DNA of 64,000 nt, from positions 186,001-250,000 of the forward strand of contig CAZVJF010000001.1 in NCBI GenBank assembly GCA_964627445.1, written 5' to 3'. The notes beneath the pieces were generated by a model. It searched no databases and was not told where the DNA came from. It was given only the letters and a program-made list of their open reading frames with translations. Position numbers and translations under genes: made by a program. Origin of the DNA: Luteibaculum sp964627445. Its GTDB lineage: Bacteria; Bacteroidota; Bacteroidia; Flavobacteriales_D; Luteibaculaceae. This document shows positions 53,826-62,829 of this stretch, one piece after another; the stretch's first letter is position 1; every line of letters starts with the position of its first letter.

Positions 53826-54565
53826 CCCAATTTAGCAGTGCTCCCAAAGAGTTTATTGTCCTTATTGATCCCGAAAAGGAGATTAACGAGGCTGCTCTTA
53901 TTGCCAAATGCCATTTACTCAACGAGGCTCGTTTGCCTTTTGTGTTTGTGGGTGGTTCGGAGACTTCAGCGGAAGAATCCCAGCAAGTATCGCAAACATT
54001 AAAGCAGTATTATCGCGGCAAGTGCATCGGTTTTCCGGGTAGTGCGCATCAGCTCAACTCCCAATGGGATGGCCTTTTGTTTTTTAGCTTGGTGGGAAGC
54101 GACAATCCGCAGTATCTTTTCAAACAGCAATTGGAAGGAACCCGAATTATGCAAGACAAGGGGCTAAAACCCGCGATTTTCCCCAGTTCTTACATTCTTG
54201 TCGGAAACCATAGTAGCAGTACGGCACAGCAAACCCGATTAAAAACTTTAGATACCCAGGACACGGAGGCTATTTGCCTCCATGCACTTACGGCAAGAAA
54301 TTTCGGCATGCTGCACACCTATATAGAAGCGGGTAGCGGTGCAGACCGTCATGTTGATCCAGCACTTATCGCACAGCTACGCAAACGGTTAGACACCCTA
54401 CTGATTGTAGGTGGCGGCATAAAAGAGCCTGAAACTGCCACAGCACTTTGGGATGCTGGAGCCGATTTTATAGTGGTTGGAAATGCTATTGAAGAAAATC
54501 CAGAACTAATTACCGCATTTACCGAAGCCAAAAACACCTGTAACCAAAGCCTACAAAGTTCATGA
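53801..54565 (+). CDS. Geranylgeranylglyceryl / heptaprenylglyceryl phosphate synthase
   Basis: 254 residues, TIM barrel of the GGGP synthase/PcrB family: FIVLIDPEKE (start), VGGSETS, GFPGSAHQLN, FPSSYILVG, YIEAGSGADRHV, IVGGGIKEPETA and FIVVGNAIEENPE. It joins a polyprenyl diphosphate to glycerol-1-phosphate by an ether bond. Bacteroidota members belong to group II and make this archaeal-type ether. The PAP2 phosphatase gene overlaps its end by 4 bases. Confidence 0.9.
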   Translation: MSGPISRLTQFSSAPKEFIVLIDPEKEINEAALIAKCHLLNEARLPFVFVGGSETSAEESQQVSQTLKQYYRGKCIGFPGSAHQLNSQWDGLLFFSLVGSDNPQYLFKQQLEGTRIMQDKGLKPAIFPSSYILVGNHSSSTAQQTRLKTLDTQDTEAICLHALTARNFGMLHTYIEAGSGADRHVDPALIAQLRKRLDTLLIVGGGIKEPETATALWDAGADFIVVGNAIEENPELITAFTEAKNTCNQSLQSS

Positions 54566-55242
54566 AAAAGCTCGTTGTAAAAAATCTGGCTTTTTTGGTT
54601 CCTTATACCATAGTTTTTTCCGTGTGTTTCGTAACGGTATGCTTGGAAGAAAAAGGTCCGCTGCACCGCACCATGAATGCATGGAACCACCCTACTTTAG
54701 ACCTTATTTTTCCTTGGATTACCAAACTTGGTGAAGCCTTACCCCTCATTGTGCTGGCCATTTTAGGTTTGTATTTATCCTGGAGAGTTTTTCTTGCTTC
54801 GGCTACGAGTTACCTATTTGGGGGACTCATCGTTTTGTTTGGGAAACTGGTCTTATTCGATCATTATCCGCGCCCTAGCAAATACTTTGGCGATGACGCT
54901 GCTTTGCATTGGGTGGAAGGCGTTGTCTTGCGCTCTAACAACAGTTTTCCAAGCGGACATACCCATGCCGGTTTTACTGTCTTTTTCTGTTTAGCGCTGC
55001 TGCTGCCGGGAAAATGGAGTAAATTTTTATGCTTCCTTATAGCGTGCCTTGTAGGTTATAGCCGCATTTATATTTCCCAACACTTCCTTATGGATGTGGT
55101 TGCTGGGTCTGCCATAGCCATTCTTACTTGCTTGCTGTGGTTTGCTTTTTGGCAAAGGAAGGATTACCCGTGGCTGGATAAACGGCTGTTAAGCTTTATT
55201 CCTCTTCCTGGAAATTACACAGACACGGATCTGAAAAAATAA
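54562..55242 (+). CDS. PAP2 family phosphatase, membrane-bound
   Basis: 226 residues with about six membrane segments. Complete PAP2 signature: KLVLFDHYPRPS, SFPSGHTHAG and SRIYISQHFLMDVVAG. These enzymes dephosphorylate lipid phosphates at the membrane. Its translational coupling to GGGP synthase makes a prenylglycerol phosphate a likely substrate; undecaprenyl diphosphate is the alternative. Confidence 0.88.
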   Translation: MKKLVVKNLAFLVPYTIVFSVCFVTVCLEEKGPLHRTMNAWNHPTLDLIFPWITKLGEALPLIVLAILGLYLSWRVFLASATSYLFGGLIVLFGKLVLFDHYPRPSKYFGDDAALHWVEGVVLRSNNSFPSGHTHAGFTVFFCLALLLPGKWSKFLCFLIACLVGYSRIYISQHFLMDVVAGSAIAILTCLLWFAFWQRKDYPWLDKRLLSFIPLPGNYTDTDLKK

Positions 55243-55813
55243 AGTCTACAGCGCGAAAACTGTTGCGCAAATTTTTCTGCTCGTCTACGTTCAATTTTAT
55301 TCCCGACATATCCACGGTGCGCAATTCCTCCATTTGATTTACACAAAATGGAAGGTTGTGCAAATCGTTTACCCACAAAACCAACTTGCTCAATTGGTGC
55401 AAATCGCAGAGCTGCGAGCCCAGTTCAGCGATGTAATTATCGCCCACATCCAATTGCTCCAAAGTCTGTATTTCATAGACCCATTCTGGCAATTGCTTGA
55501 GTCCTGCCTTTCTCATTGTGAGCCACTTTAGGGGTATTTTGGCCAAGTCGGGTGCTGCCTCGGATTTATTGATCTTACCCGTTACTTGCAGGTAAGTAAG
55601 ATCCCATGCCTCCCTTTCATACAAGTCTATAAGCCGGTCTAGATGCTTGGATTTACATTTTATAGCCCGCTCTTTTGCGCAGTCTCCTTCCCGTTTGAAT
55701 TTGCAGTAAGACACCTGTGCCGCTACACCACCAAATGCTAAAAGAAGAAGAGTACTAAGAAAGTATCGCAAGGCTTTGTTGTTTATCTTTTTCCAATTGC
55801 GCCTGTAACGCAT
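55196..55813 (-). CDS. Secreted leucine-rich repeat protein
   Basis: 205 residues. The N-terminal basic stretch and LRYFLSTLLLLAFGGVAAQ form a signal peptide. Residues about 90-180 hold four LRR units (LKWLTMRKAGLKQLPEWVYEI, LEQLDVGDNYIAELGSQLCDL, LSKLVLWVNDLHNLPFCV and MEELRTVDMSGIKL). Ends with a Cys-containing tail. It overlaps the 3' end of ribF by 59 bases and the PAP2 gene, convergent, by 47 bases. Confidence 0.75.
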   Translation of the reverse strand: MRYRRNWKKINNKALRYFLSTLLLLAFGGVAAQVSYCKFKREGDCAKERAIKCKSKHLDRLIDLYEREAWDLTYLQVTGKINKSEAAPDLAKIPLKWLTMRKAGLKQLPEWVYEIQTLEQLDVGDNYIAELGSQLCDLHQLSKLVLWVNDLHNLPFCVNQMEELRTVDMSGIKLNVDEQKNLRNSFRAVDFIFSDPCLCNFQEEE

Positions 55814-56684
55814 CTACGGAGTCAAATTTTGCTTCATCGCGTATTCTGGTTCTAAAAGATACTCGAATTTCCTCGGTGTAGAGGTCTCCACTAAAGTTAA
55901 AAATATGTACCTCTAGCGAGGTGCTGTTTTTAGAAGATACGGTAGGGCGCGTACCGATGTTCATCATTCCTTTAAACGTCTGGTCACCCACCTTTACCAA
56001 AACCGCATATACCCCACGCTTTGGAATGAGCTTAAAATTGTCCTCGACCAGTAAATTAGCGGTAGGATATCCAATTTTACGTCCCAAGCCTTCGCCTTTG
56101 ACCACTTTGGCCGTTATAAAGTAATCGTAATTCAAGTAGGTGTTAGCCGTGCTCACATCACCTGCCAGGAGTGCGTTGCGCACTTTAGTAGAAGATACAT
56201 TGACATCTTCAACATCCTTAGCAGCTATTTCTTTTACGTCAAACCCAAACTCCTTACCAAAAGCTTGCAGTTGCGAAAAATCGCCTTCTCTATTCTTACC
56301 AAACCGGTGGTCATAGCCCACTGCCATGGTATGCACGCCAATTCCATCCACCAAAATATCTTGTACATACTGCGCGGCTCCCATTCTAGAGAAGCTCTGA
56401 GAAAAAGGATAGATGACAAAATGATCGACCCCATAGCGTTCTAAAAGCTCGGCCTTTTCCTCTAGGGTACTTAACAGTTTTAAGTCGTTGTCATCCGGAA
56501 AAATAACCAAACGAGGATGCGGCCAAAAGGTAAGCACTACAGACTCGCCTTGTACCTGCTGGCTACATTGCCTTAAATACTGCAGTATTTTTTGGTGCCC
56601 CACGTGTACACCATCGAAAGTACCCGTGGTTACCACAGGGTTTTGCAAATTTTTTATTTCAGAGAGGTCTCGGTATATCTTCAT
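55755..56684 (-). CDS. ribF: Bifunctional riboflavin kinase / FAD synthetase
   Basis: 309 residues from ATG at 56682-56684 (MKIYRDLSEIKNLQNPVVTT). FAD synthetase domain: GTFDGVHVGHQKIL at 21-34, YDHRFGKNREGD, STKVRNALLAGDV. Riboflavin kinase domain: VVKGEGLGRKIGYPTANL, GVYAVLVKVGDQTFKGMMNIGTRPT. It makes FMN and FAD. Confidence 0.95.
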   Translation of the reverse strand: MKIYRDLSEIKNLQNPVVTTGTFDGVHVGHQKILQYLRQCSQQVQGESVVLTFWPHPRLVIFPDDNDLKLLSTLEEKAELLERYGVDHFVIYPFSQSFSRMGAAQYVQDILVDGIGVHTMAVGYDHRFGKNREGDFSQLQAFGKEFGFDVKEIAAKDVEDVNVSSTKVRNALLAGDVSTANTYLNYDYFITAKVVKGEGLGRKIGYPTANLLVEDNFKLIPKRGVYAVLVKVGDQTFKGMMNIGTRPTVSSKNSTSLEVHIFNFSGDLYTEEIRVSFRTRIRDEAKFDSVDALQAQLEKDKQQSLAILS

Positions 56685-56768
56685 AGCCAGCGCAGGACAA
56701 ATAACTCTTTTTCGAGTACGCAAAGCAACGGATTGCCATCCAACATACTGCTATTTTTTTAACAAACT

Positions 56769-56798
56769 TTGATCGGAAGCAGTATTATAGTACTTTCG
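56769..56798 (+). promoter_or_regulatory. Promoter of atpD
   Basis: TTG (56769-56771), 19-base spacer, TACTTTCG (56791-56798), one base off TAnnTTTG. The leader to the ATG at 56835 is about 30 bases. Confidence 0.5.
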
Positions 56799-56834
56799 CG
56801 CTCGAATTACGCGTATTGCATTAAATCGTTTAAG

Positions 56835-58352
56835 ATGTCGCAAATAAAAGGCAAAATCACACAGGTTATTGGTCCTGTAGTTGACGTGAGTTTCGAGGGA
56901 GAGAACATAGAACTTCCGAACATTTACGATGCATTAGAAACCAAAAAGAATGACGGTTCTGTAGTGGTACTAGAGGTACAGCAGCACATTGGTGAAGACA
57001 CTGTGCGTACCATCTCAATGGATTCTACGGAAGGTTTGAACCGTGGTGGAGAAGTGGTTGCTACTGGAGCACCTATTTCTATGCCCATCGGTGATGACAT
57101 CAAAGGACGTCTATTTAATGTAGTAGGAGAAAGTATCGATGGTATCAATAAGGTTGAGACCAAAGACTCCTACCCTATTCACAGAGAAGCTCCTAAATTC
57201 GAAGATCTATCTACCGCTACCGAGGTTTTATTTACAGGAATTAAAGTAATTGACCTAATTGAGCCTTACGCTAAAGGTGGTAAGATTGGTTTATTTGGTG
57301 GTGCCGGTGTGGGTAAAACCGTACTGATTCAGGAATTGATTAACAATATTGCCAAAGGATACGATGGTTATTCGGTATTCGCTGGTGTGGGTGAGCGTAC
57401 CCGTGAAGGAAACGACCTCCTTCGTGAAATGATTGAGTCTGGAATTGTAACTTACGGTGATGATTTCTTGCACTCCATGGAAGAAGGCGGATGGGACCTT
57501 TCTAAAGTAGAAATGGCTAAGTTGAAGGAATCGAAAGCCACCTTTATCTTCGGTCAGATGAATGAACCTCCCGGAGCTCGTGCTCGTGTAGCACTTTCTG
57601 GTCTTACCATGGCAGAGTATTTCCGCGATGGTGCTGGCGAAGAAGAGCAAGCTGGTGGTGGTAAAGACATCCTTTTCTTTATCGATAACATCTTCCGCTT
57701 TACACAAGCAGGTTCAGAGGTTTCTGCACTTCTTGGTCGTATGCCTTCTGCGGTAGGTTATCAGCCTACTTTGGCAACGGAAATGGGTGCCATGCAAGAG
57801 CGTATTACCTCAACCAAAAAAGGTTCTATTACTTCGGTACAGGCGGTATACGTTCCTGCGGATGACTTAACGGATCCGGCTCCAGCAACTACCTTTGCTC
57901 ACTTGGATGCGACCACGGTACTTTCTCGTAAAATTGCCGAGTTGGGTATCTATCCTGCGGTAGATCCACTAGATTCTACTTCACGTATCCTTACTGAAGA
58001 AATCGTAGGAAAAGAGCACTACGCTTGTGCACAACGCGTAAAAGAGATCTTACAACGTTACAAAGAACTTCAAGATATTATCGCGATCCTAGGTATGGAT
58101 GAGCTTTCTGAAGAAGACAAGAAAGTAGTACACCGTGCACGTAGGGTACAGCGTTTCTTATCTCAGCCTTTCCACGTTGCAGAGCAGTTTACGGGTATTC
58201 CTGGTGTTATGGTACCTATTGAGGAAACCATCAAAGGCTTTAACATGATCATGGATGGTGAAGTGGATGAATATCCAGAAGCGGCCTTTAACTTAAAGGG
58301 TACCATCGAAGAAGCCATTGAATCTGGTAAGAAAATGTTGGCTGAGGCCTAA
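56835..58352 (+). CDS. atpD: F-type ATP synthase beta subunit
   Basis: 505 residues from ATG 56835 (MSQIKGKITQVIGPVVDVSF). Walker A GGAGVGKT, Walker B ILFFIDNIFRFTQAGSEVSALLGRMPSAVGYQPTL, catalytic GERTREGND, and MDELSEEDKKVV (the DELSEED loop). With atpC it forms an operon separate from the other ATP synthase genes, as usual in this phylum. Confidence 0.98.
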   Translation: MSQIKGKITQVIGPVVDVSFEGENIELPNIYDALETKKNDGSVVVLEVQQHIGEDTVRTISMDSTEGLNRGGEVVATGAPISMPIGDDIKGRLFNVVGESIDGINKVETKDSYPIHREAPKFEDLSTATEVLFTGIKVIDLIEPYAKGGKIGLFGGAGVGKTVLIQELINNIAKGYDGYSVFAGVGERTREGNDLLREMIESGIVTYGDDFLHSMEEGGWDLSKVEMAKLKESKATFIFGQMNEPPGARARVALSGLTMAEYFRDGAGEEEQAGGGKDILFFIDNIFRFTQAGSEVSALLGRMPSAVGYQPTLATEMGAMQERITSTKKGSITSVQAVYVPADDLTDPAPATTFAHLDATTVLSRKIAELGIYPAVDPLDSTSRILTEEIVGKEHYACAQRVKEILQRYKELQDIIAILGMDELSEEDKKVVHRARRVQRFLSQPFHVAEQFTGIPGVMVPIEETIKGFNMIMDGEVDEYPEAAFNLKGTIEEAIESGKKMLAEA

Positions 58353-58363
58353 AACAAAACCCT

Positions 58364-58594
58364 ATGGTTTTAGAAATAATAGCACCTGATCGTAATATTT
58401 TTAAAGGAGAAGCTAAAAGCGTCATCGTTCCTGCGGTAGACGGCTCTTTAGGTATCTTAGATCACCACGCTCCGCTTATTTCCACCCTAAAAAAAGGTGT
58501 GGTTGAAGTAGCTGGAAATGAAAGTCACCAGTTTGAGATTAATGGTGGTGTGGTAGAGGTATTACAAAACAAAGTGATTGTTTTAGCAGAGTAA
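58364..58594 (+). CDS. atpC: F-type ATP synthase epsilon subunit, short form
   Basis: 76 residues. Only the N-terminal beta-sandwich is present (MVLEIIAPDRNIFKGEAKSVIVP, GSLGILDHHAPLISTLKKG); the C-terminal pair of helices that inhibits ATP hydrolysis in E. coli (total about 138 residues) is missing. Short epsilon subunits occur in Bacteroidota. 11 bases after atpD. Confidence 0.93.
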   Translation: MVLEIIAPDRNIFKGEAKSVIVPAVDGSLGILDHHAPLISTLKKGVVEVAGNESHQFEINGGVVEVLQNKVIVLAE

Positions 58595-58617
58595 TTAAAA
58601 CCCACTTATAACAAAAA

Positions 58618-58643
58618 CCCCGATGGCCTTCCATCGGGGTTTT
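58618..58643 (+). terminator. Hairpin after atpC, directly before bioF
   Basis: CCCCGATGG (58618-58626), loop CCTT, CCATCGGGG (58631-58639), then TTTT (58640-58643). The bioF ATG is at 58651, seven bases later. As a terminator it would end atpDC, but it leaves no room for a bioF promoter behind it. Confidence 0.75.
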
Positions 58644-58650
58644 GTGTTCC

Positions 58651-59739
58651 ATGGCACCACTTCCCAATCATATCGCTCATAAGTTAGCGGAACGCAAAGA
58701 AGACGGATCCTACCGTAGCCTACCCCACCGTGGAGACGGCATTGACTTTTATTCCAATAACTATTTGGGACTGACCCAACCTCCCGCTAATGTTTGGGAT
58801 GGCCATGACGCCTTTGCTTCAGGCTCTAGGCTCTTGAGTGGAAACAGTAACTGCCATATGGAGGTTGAGGCCGCAGCTGAGGCCTTATGGGGCCAACCCT
58901 GCTTGCTTTATAACAGCGGATACAGCGCAAATTTGGGCCTGCTTCAAGCTATTCCGCAAAAGGGAGATATAATCTTGTACGATGCTTTAGTCCATGCCTC
59001 CATTCGCGATGGCCTGCGCTTATCGCATGCCAAATGCTGGTCTTACCCGCATCAGGACCTCGAGATGTTGGCCGATAAACTGGCCAGAGCCCGAAAAGAA
59101 GCAAAAACGGTGTACGTAGTAACCGAAGGCCTATTTTCAATGAATGGGAGTGTAACCGAGGTGGGATCTATCTTACAGCTTTGCAGCCAGTTTGAAGCAT
59201 ACCTTATTTTGGATGAAGCCCATTCGGGAGGTGTATTTGGCGTAAACGGCTTGGGCTTATCAGAAAAAATGGCCAAACACCCTTATTTATTAGCCACCAC
59301 CTTCCCGCTAGGAAAAGCTTTTGCCACTTGCGGATGCTTGGTTCGCTGCTCGCCTATGCTAAAAGAGTATCTGATAAATTTTAGCAGAGCCTTTATTTAC
59401 ACTACTGCGTTGCCGCCCAACGTTGCCAATCTTATTAAGCATAGACTTACGGAGGTTGTAGCAGCTAACGCAGCCCGGCAAAACATTCTAGCACTCATAC
59501 AATGCTGGAAAAGTAAAGCCAAGAAAGCAGAATTCACCCATAATTTTGGGCCCATTCAATTTATGAACGTTCCACGGTCCGAACACCCGAACATTGCCCA
59601 TACCCTTCACGAAAATGGCTTTGAATTGCTGCCGGTAAAACACCCCACCGTACCTGAGGATGAAGAGGGTTTCCGTGTAATTTTGCACGCGCACAATACC
59701 GAAGCAGAAGTTATTGCGCTTTTAAACCTTTTACAATGA
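58651..59739 (+). CDS. bioF: 8-amino-7-oxononanoate synthase
   Basis: 362 residues from ATG 58651; the longer TTG start would lie in the hairpin's T run. PLP enzyme of the alpha-oxoamine synthase family joining pimeloyl thioester and alanine. Lys222 (TTFPLGKAF) binds PLP; ILDEAHSGGVFG with Asp188; ASGSRLLSGN; DALVHASIRDG. 2-amino-3-ketobutyrate CoA ligase is similar, but the position at the head of bioF-bioD-bioA-KS-bioB supports BioF. Confidence 0.9.
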   Translation: MAPLPNHIAHKLAERKEDGSYRSLPHRGDGIDFYSNNYLGLTQPPANVWDGHDAFASGSRLLSGNSNCHMEVEAAAEALWGQPCLLYNSGYSANLGLLQAIPQKGDIILYDALVHASIRDGLRLSHAKCWSYPHQDLEMLADKLARARKEAKTVYVVTEGLFSMNGSVTEVGSILQLCSQFEAYLILDEAHSGGVFGVNGLGLSEKMAKHPYLLATTFPLGKAFATCGCLVRCSPMLKEYLINFSRAFIYTTALPPNVANLIKHRLTEVVAANAARQNILALIQCWKSKAKKAEFTHNFGPIQFMNVPRSEHPNIAHTLHENGFELLPVKHPTVPEDEEGFRVILHAHNTEAEVIALLNLLQ

Positions 59740-60389
59740 TCCAATACGATAAAACCAGACCCATTTTTGTTACCGGTATTGATACCGGTGTTGGAAAAAC
59801 CGTTTGTTCGGCTGTGCTTACCACCGCTCTCGATGCCGACTACTGGAAACCCGTACAAGCGGGAGATCTGCACCAAACAGATACGCATTTTATTCAATCG
59901 CATGCCAGCCTAAAGCAGGGTAAAATCCACCCAGAATTGTTTGCGCTTAAGGAGCCCATGGCCCCCCATGGTGCAGCAGAATTAGAGAATATACACATGC
60001 GCCTTACCGATTTCTCCTTACCCCAAACCAACAATACCCTGGTAATAGAAGGTGCAGGTGGATGTATGGTACCGATTAACAACACCCATACACTGTGCGA
60101 TCTCATGCAGTCTTTAAAGGCACAAGTAGTGGTTGTAGTAAAAAACTACTTGGGTAGCATAAACCACACGCTGCTCACAATAAATCACTTGCAAAGCCTT
60201 TCAGTAGATGTATTGGGGCTCATCATATCTGGAGACCGCAACGCGTGTTCAGAAGACGCCTACGTAGCGCACGGCATGGTGCCCATTGTTGGCCACGTGG
60301 AACAAGCTAAGGCACTTACCAAAGAATTTATTCGGGAGCAAGCCGATGTGCTGGCGAAAAACCTTCAACCCCTGCAGGAAAAGATATGA
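59736..60389 (+). CDS. bioD: Dethiobiotin synthetase
   Basis: 217 residues, ATGA overlap with bioF. P-loop GIDTGVGKT (14-22), KPVQAGDL, VIEGAGGCMVPI and VVVKNYLGSINHTLLT. ATP-dependent closure of the ureido ring of dethiobiotin. Overlaps bioA by 4 bases. Confidence 0.95.
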   Translation: MIQYDKTRPIFVTGIDTGVGKTVCSAVLTTALDADYWKPVQAGDLHQTDTHFIQSHASLKQGKIHPELFALKEPMAPHGAAELENIHMRLTDFSLPQTNNTLVIEGAGGCMVPINNTHTLCDLMQSLKAQVVVVVKNYLGSINHTLLTINHLQSLSVDVLGLIISGDRNACSEDAYVAHGMVPIVGHVEQAKALTKEFIREQADVLAKNLQPLQEKI

Positions 60390-61657
60390 GCAATTGGGTA
60401 GACCAAGACAAAGCACTGATATGGCACCCGTTTACCCCTTTAAAGGGGCAGGCCGATCCGCTACCGGTAGTCAAGGCCAAAGACTGTACCCTTTTTTTGG
60501 AAGATGGGCGCGAACTCATTGATGCCATCTCCTCGTGGTGGGTAAACCCCTTGGGACACGCGCACCCAGAAATTGCACAAGCGGCCTACGACCAAATGAC
60601 CACCCTAGAGCACGTGGTTTTTGCCGGATTTACGCACAAACCCGCTGTAGATCTTGCAGAAAAGCTACTCGCGCACAACAAGCATCCATTCCAAAAGGTG
60701 TTCTTTTCAGACAACGGCTCTACCAGTGTAGAAGTGGCCCTAAAGCTTGCCGTCCAGTACTATTATAACCTAGGCCAGCCTAGAAAACGCTTTATAGCGC
60801 TAGAAAACGCTTACCATGGCGACACCTTTGGCACTATGTCGGTTGGAGAGAAAGGCACCTTCTTTAAACCTTTTGAGGAGCTTACTTTTGAAGTGGATCA
60901 AATTCCAGTTCCTACCCATGAGAACTTTGAATGGGTGAAGCAACGATTTACCAAGCTAGTACAATCGGGCGAAGCGGCAGCGTTTATTTTTGAACCCCTT
61001 CTGCAAGGTGCGGGTGGAATGAACATGTACAGCCCAGAGCACCTGGATGAACTTATTGCTATTGCCCACAAGCACAACACATTGTGCATAGCCGATGAAG
61101 TAATGACTGGATTTGGCAGAACGGGCACCTTATTTGCTTCGGATCAACTCACGGCATCGCCCGATTTAATGTGCCTTTCCAAATGCCTTACTGGAGGCTT
61201 TATTCCTTTGAGCGTTACCTTAGTAAACCAACAAATTACTGCGGCCTTTGACAACGATGAAGTAGCCAAAGCATTTTACCATGGGCACAGTTACACAGGA
61301 AACCCCGTAGGATGTGCGATCGCCAACAAATCGGTGGATTTAATTGCGAGCCAGGAAACATCCGAACACTGGAAGCGCATTCACAACAAGCACCAACAGT
61401 TTGCTACGTCCATACAGGATCATCCTAGAACACAAAACATTCGCATTTTAGGAACAGTACTGGCTTTTGAGGTTAGCCACAATGAGGAAGGGTATTTTTC
61501 CAACATAAAACACCAACTGCAACAATCCTTTTTTAACGATGGCGTATTGCTACGTCCGCTTGGAAATACAGTGTATATCATGCCTCCGTACATCATTACC
61601 GATGCTGAACTCGAGCGTATTTATGATGCAATACAGAATGCTTTAGCCAGCCTATGA
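60386..61657 (+). CDS. bioA: Adenosylmethionine-8-amino-7-oxononanoate aminotransferase
   Basis: 423 residues. PLP Lys266 (SKCLTGGFIP), Asp237 (CIADEVMTGFGRTG), SSWWVNPLGHAHPEI and ALENAYHGDTFGTMSVG. It transfers the amino group from S-adenosylmethionine (in some species lysine) to 8-amino-7-oxononanoate. ATGA overlaps with bioD and with the ketosynthase gene. Confidence 0.95.
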   Translation: MSNWVDQDKALIWHPFTPLKGQADPLPVVKAKDCTLFLEDGRELIDAISSWWVNPLGHAHPEIAQAAYDQMTTLEHVVFAGFTHKPAVDLAEKLLAHNKHPFQKVFFSDNGSTSVEVALKLAVQYYYNLGQPRKRFIALENAYHGDTFGTMSVGEKGTFFKPFEELTFEVDQIPVPTHENFEWVKQRFTKLVQSGEAAAFIFEPLLQGAGGMNMYSPEHLDELIAIAHKHNTLCIADEVMTGFGRTGTLFASDQLTASPDLMCLSKCLTGGFIPLSVTLVNQQITAAFDNDEVAKAFYHGHSYTGNPVGCAIANKSVDLIASQETSEHWKRIHNKHQQFATSIQDHPRTQNIRILGTVLAFEVSHNEEGYFSNIKHQLQQSFFNDGVLLRPLGNTVYIMPPYIITDAELERIYDAIQNALASL

Positions 61658-62796
61658 TCGTAAACCTGGGCATAAAGAATTGGGCTTCCATTTCTCCAAT
61701 GGGATGTAGTACTTTGGAGGTGCTTGAATCCTACAAAACAGATGCTACCGCATTAACCTACAATGCACGATGGCAAGGAAAACTAGCGGCAAACACCGAA
61801 GCGAAACTGCAGCAATTTTTAGAACCCCAGCGGTTGTATAAAAAACTGGATCGCAGTGCACAATTGGGCACTTTTGTAGCCAACCAACTCCGTGAAAAGG
61901 AATCTTCTGAAATTAAGGCCAACTGTGGGGTTTTTGCGGGTTCAAGTAGAGGAGCCACAGGCTTGCTGGAAGCCGGTTTCAAAGAATACATGGAAACTGG
62001 GAAAGCACCCGCACAAACCTCGCCCCATACCACCGCAGGGAATATCGCCAGTTTTATTGCGCAATGCCTGGGAGGCGGTGTTGTAGAGCAGAGTTATTCC
62101 ATAACCTGTAGTACCTTTTCTCATGGAGTGGCCAATGCAGCTGCCTGGCTCAAAAGCGACATGGTGCCCCAAATGGCAGTTTTTGGCTGCGAAGCACCAC
62201 TAACTCCGTTCACCTTTTCGCAGATGGAAGCGCTGGGTATTTATAGTCGCGAACCCAAACAAGAACCTTTTCCTTGCAAAGCGCTCAACACCAGGAAAAA
62301 GCACAACACTATGCTTCTGGGAGAAGGGGCATTTGGAATACTCTTGGAAAAAAATGACCACACGCCTTACTACATCAGCGCAATAGGCATGGCCAAAGAA
62401 CACGTAAGCTCTGCAGCTGGTGTTACCCCGGAGGGACAAGGAATTTACGATGCCATGAGACAGATCACCACTGAGATGGAAGAGCCCATAGATGCCGTTG
62501 TAACCCATGCACCTGGCACCCTATTAGGGGATAGTTCGGAACTGCATGCGATACAACGCCTTTTTAGCGATGAGCAGCCTGCGATAACCAACAACAAGTG
62601 GAAAATTGGACACACATTTGGTGCATCGGCTGGTTTATCCGTTGAAATGGCCTTGCTGATGCTACAAGAGCAGTCTGTCTTTTATCCACCTTACCTCAAC
62701 AAAAAAAAATCAAAACAACCTTTACGTCATATTTTGGTAAATGCCATTGGCTTTGGTGGAAACGCCATTTCCATGTGCATTAGCCGAAGAGATTAA
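61654..62796 (+). CDS. Beta-ketoacyl synthase-like enzyme inside the biotin operon
   Basis: 380 residues, 4-base overlap with bioA. Thiolase fold of the FabB/FabF type with a Cys-His-His triad: Cys152 (SITCSTFSHG), His285 (VTHAPGTLLGD) and His320 (IGHTFGASAGL). FAGSSRG and LLGEGAFGILL are also conserved. FabF has about 410 residues, so this one is slightly short, with altered motifs around His285. Its place between bioA and bioB, with no bioC or bioH in the window, suggests that it makes or extends the pimeloyl precursor. That role is inference. Confidence 0.85.
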   Translation: MIVNLGIKNWASISPMGCSTLEVLESYKTDATALTYNARWQGKLAANTEAKLQQFLEPQRLYKKLDRSAQLGTFVANQLREKESSEIKANCGVFAGSSRGATGLLEAGFKEYMETGKAPAQTSPHTTAGNIASFIAQCLGGGVVEQSYSITCSTFSHGVANAAAWLKSDMVPQMAVFGCEAPLTPFTFSQMEALGIYSREPKQEPFPCKALNTRKKHNTMLLGEGAFGILLEKNDHTPYYISAIGMAKEHVSSAAGVTPEGQGIYDAMRQITTEMEEPIDAVVTHAPGTLLGDSSELHAIQRLFSDEQPAITNNKWKIGHTFGASAGLSVEMALLMLQEQSVFYPPYLNKKKSKQPLRHILVNAIGFGGNAISMCISRRD

Positions 62797-62829
62797 TTTA
62801 TTAAACTGCATTCGCTATTTTCGCTACCT

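Noticed and set aside
62797..62829. Separate promoter for bioB (TATTTTCG before the ATG)
   Set aside because: One base off the consensus and no -33 box; 33 bases from the previous gene, so co-transcription is simpler.
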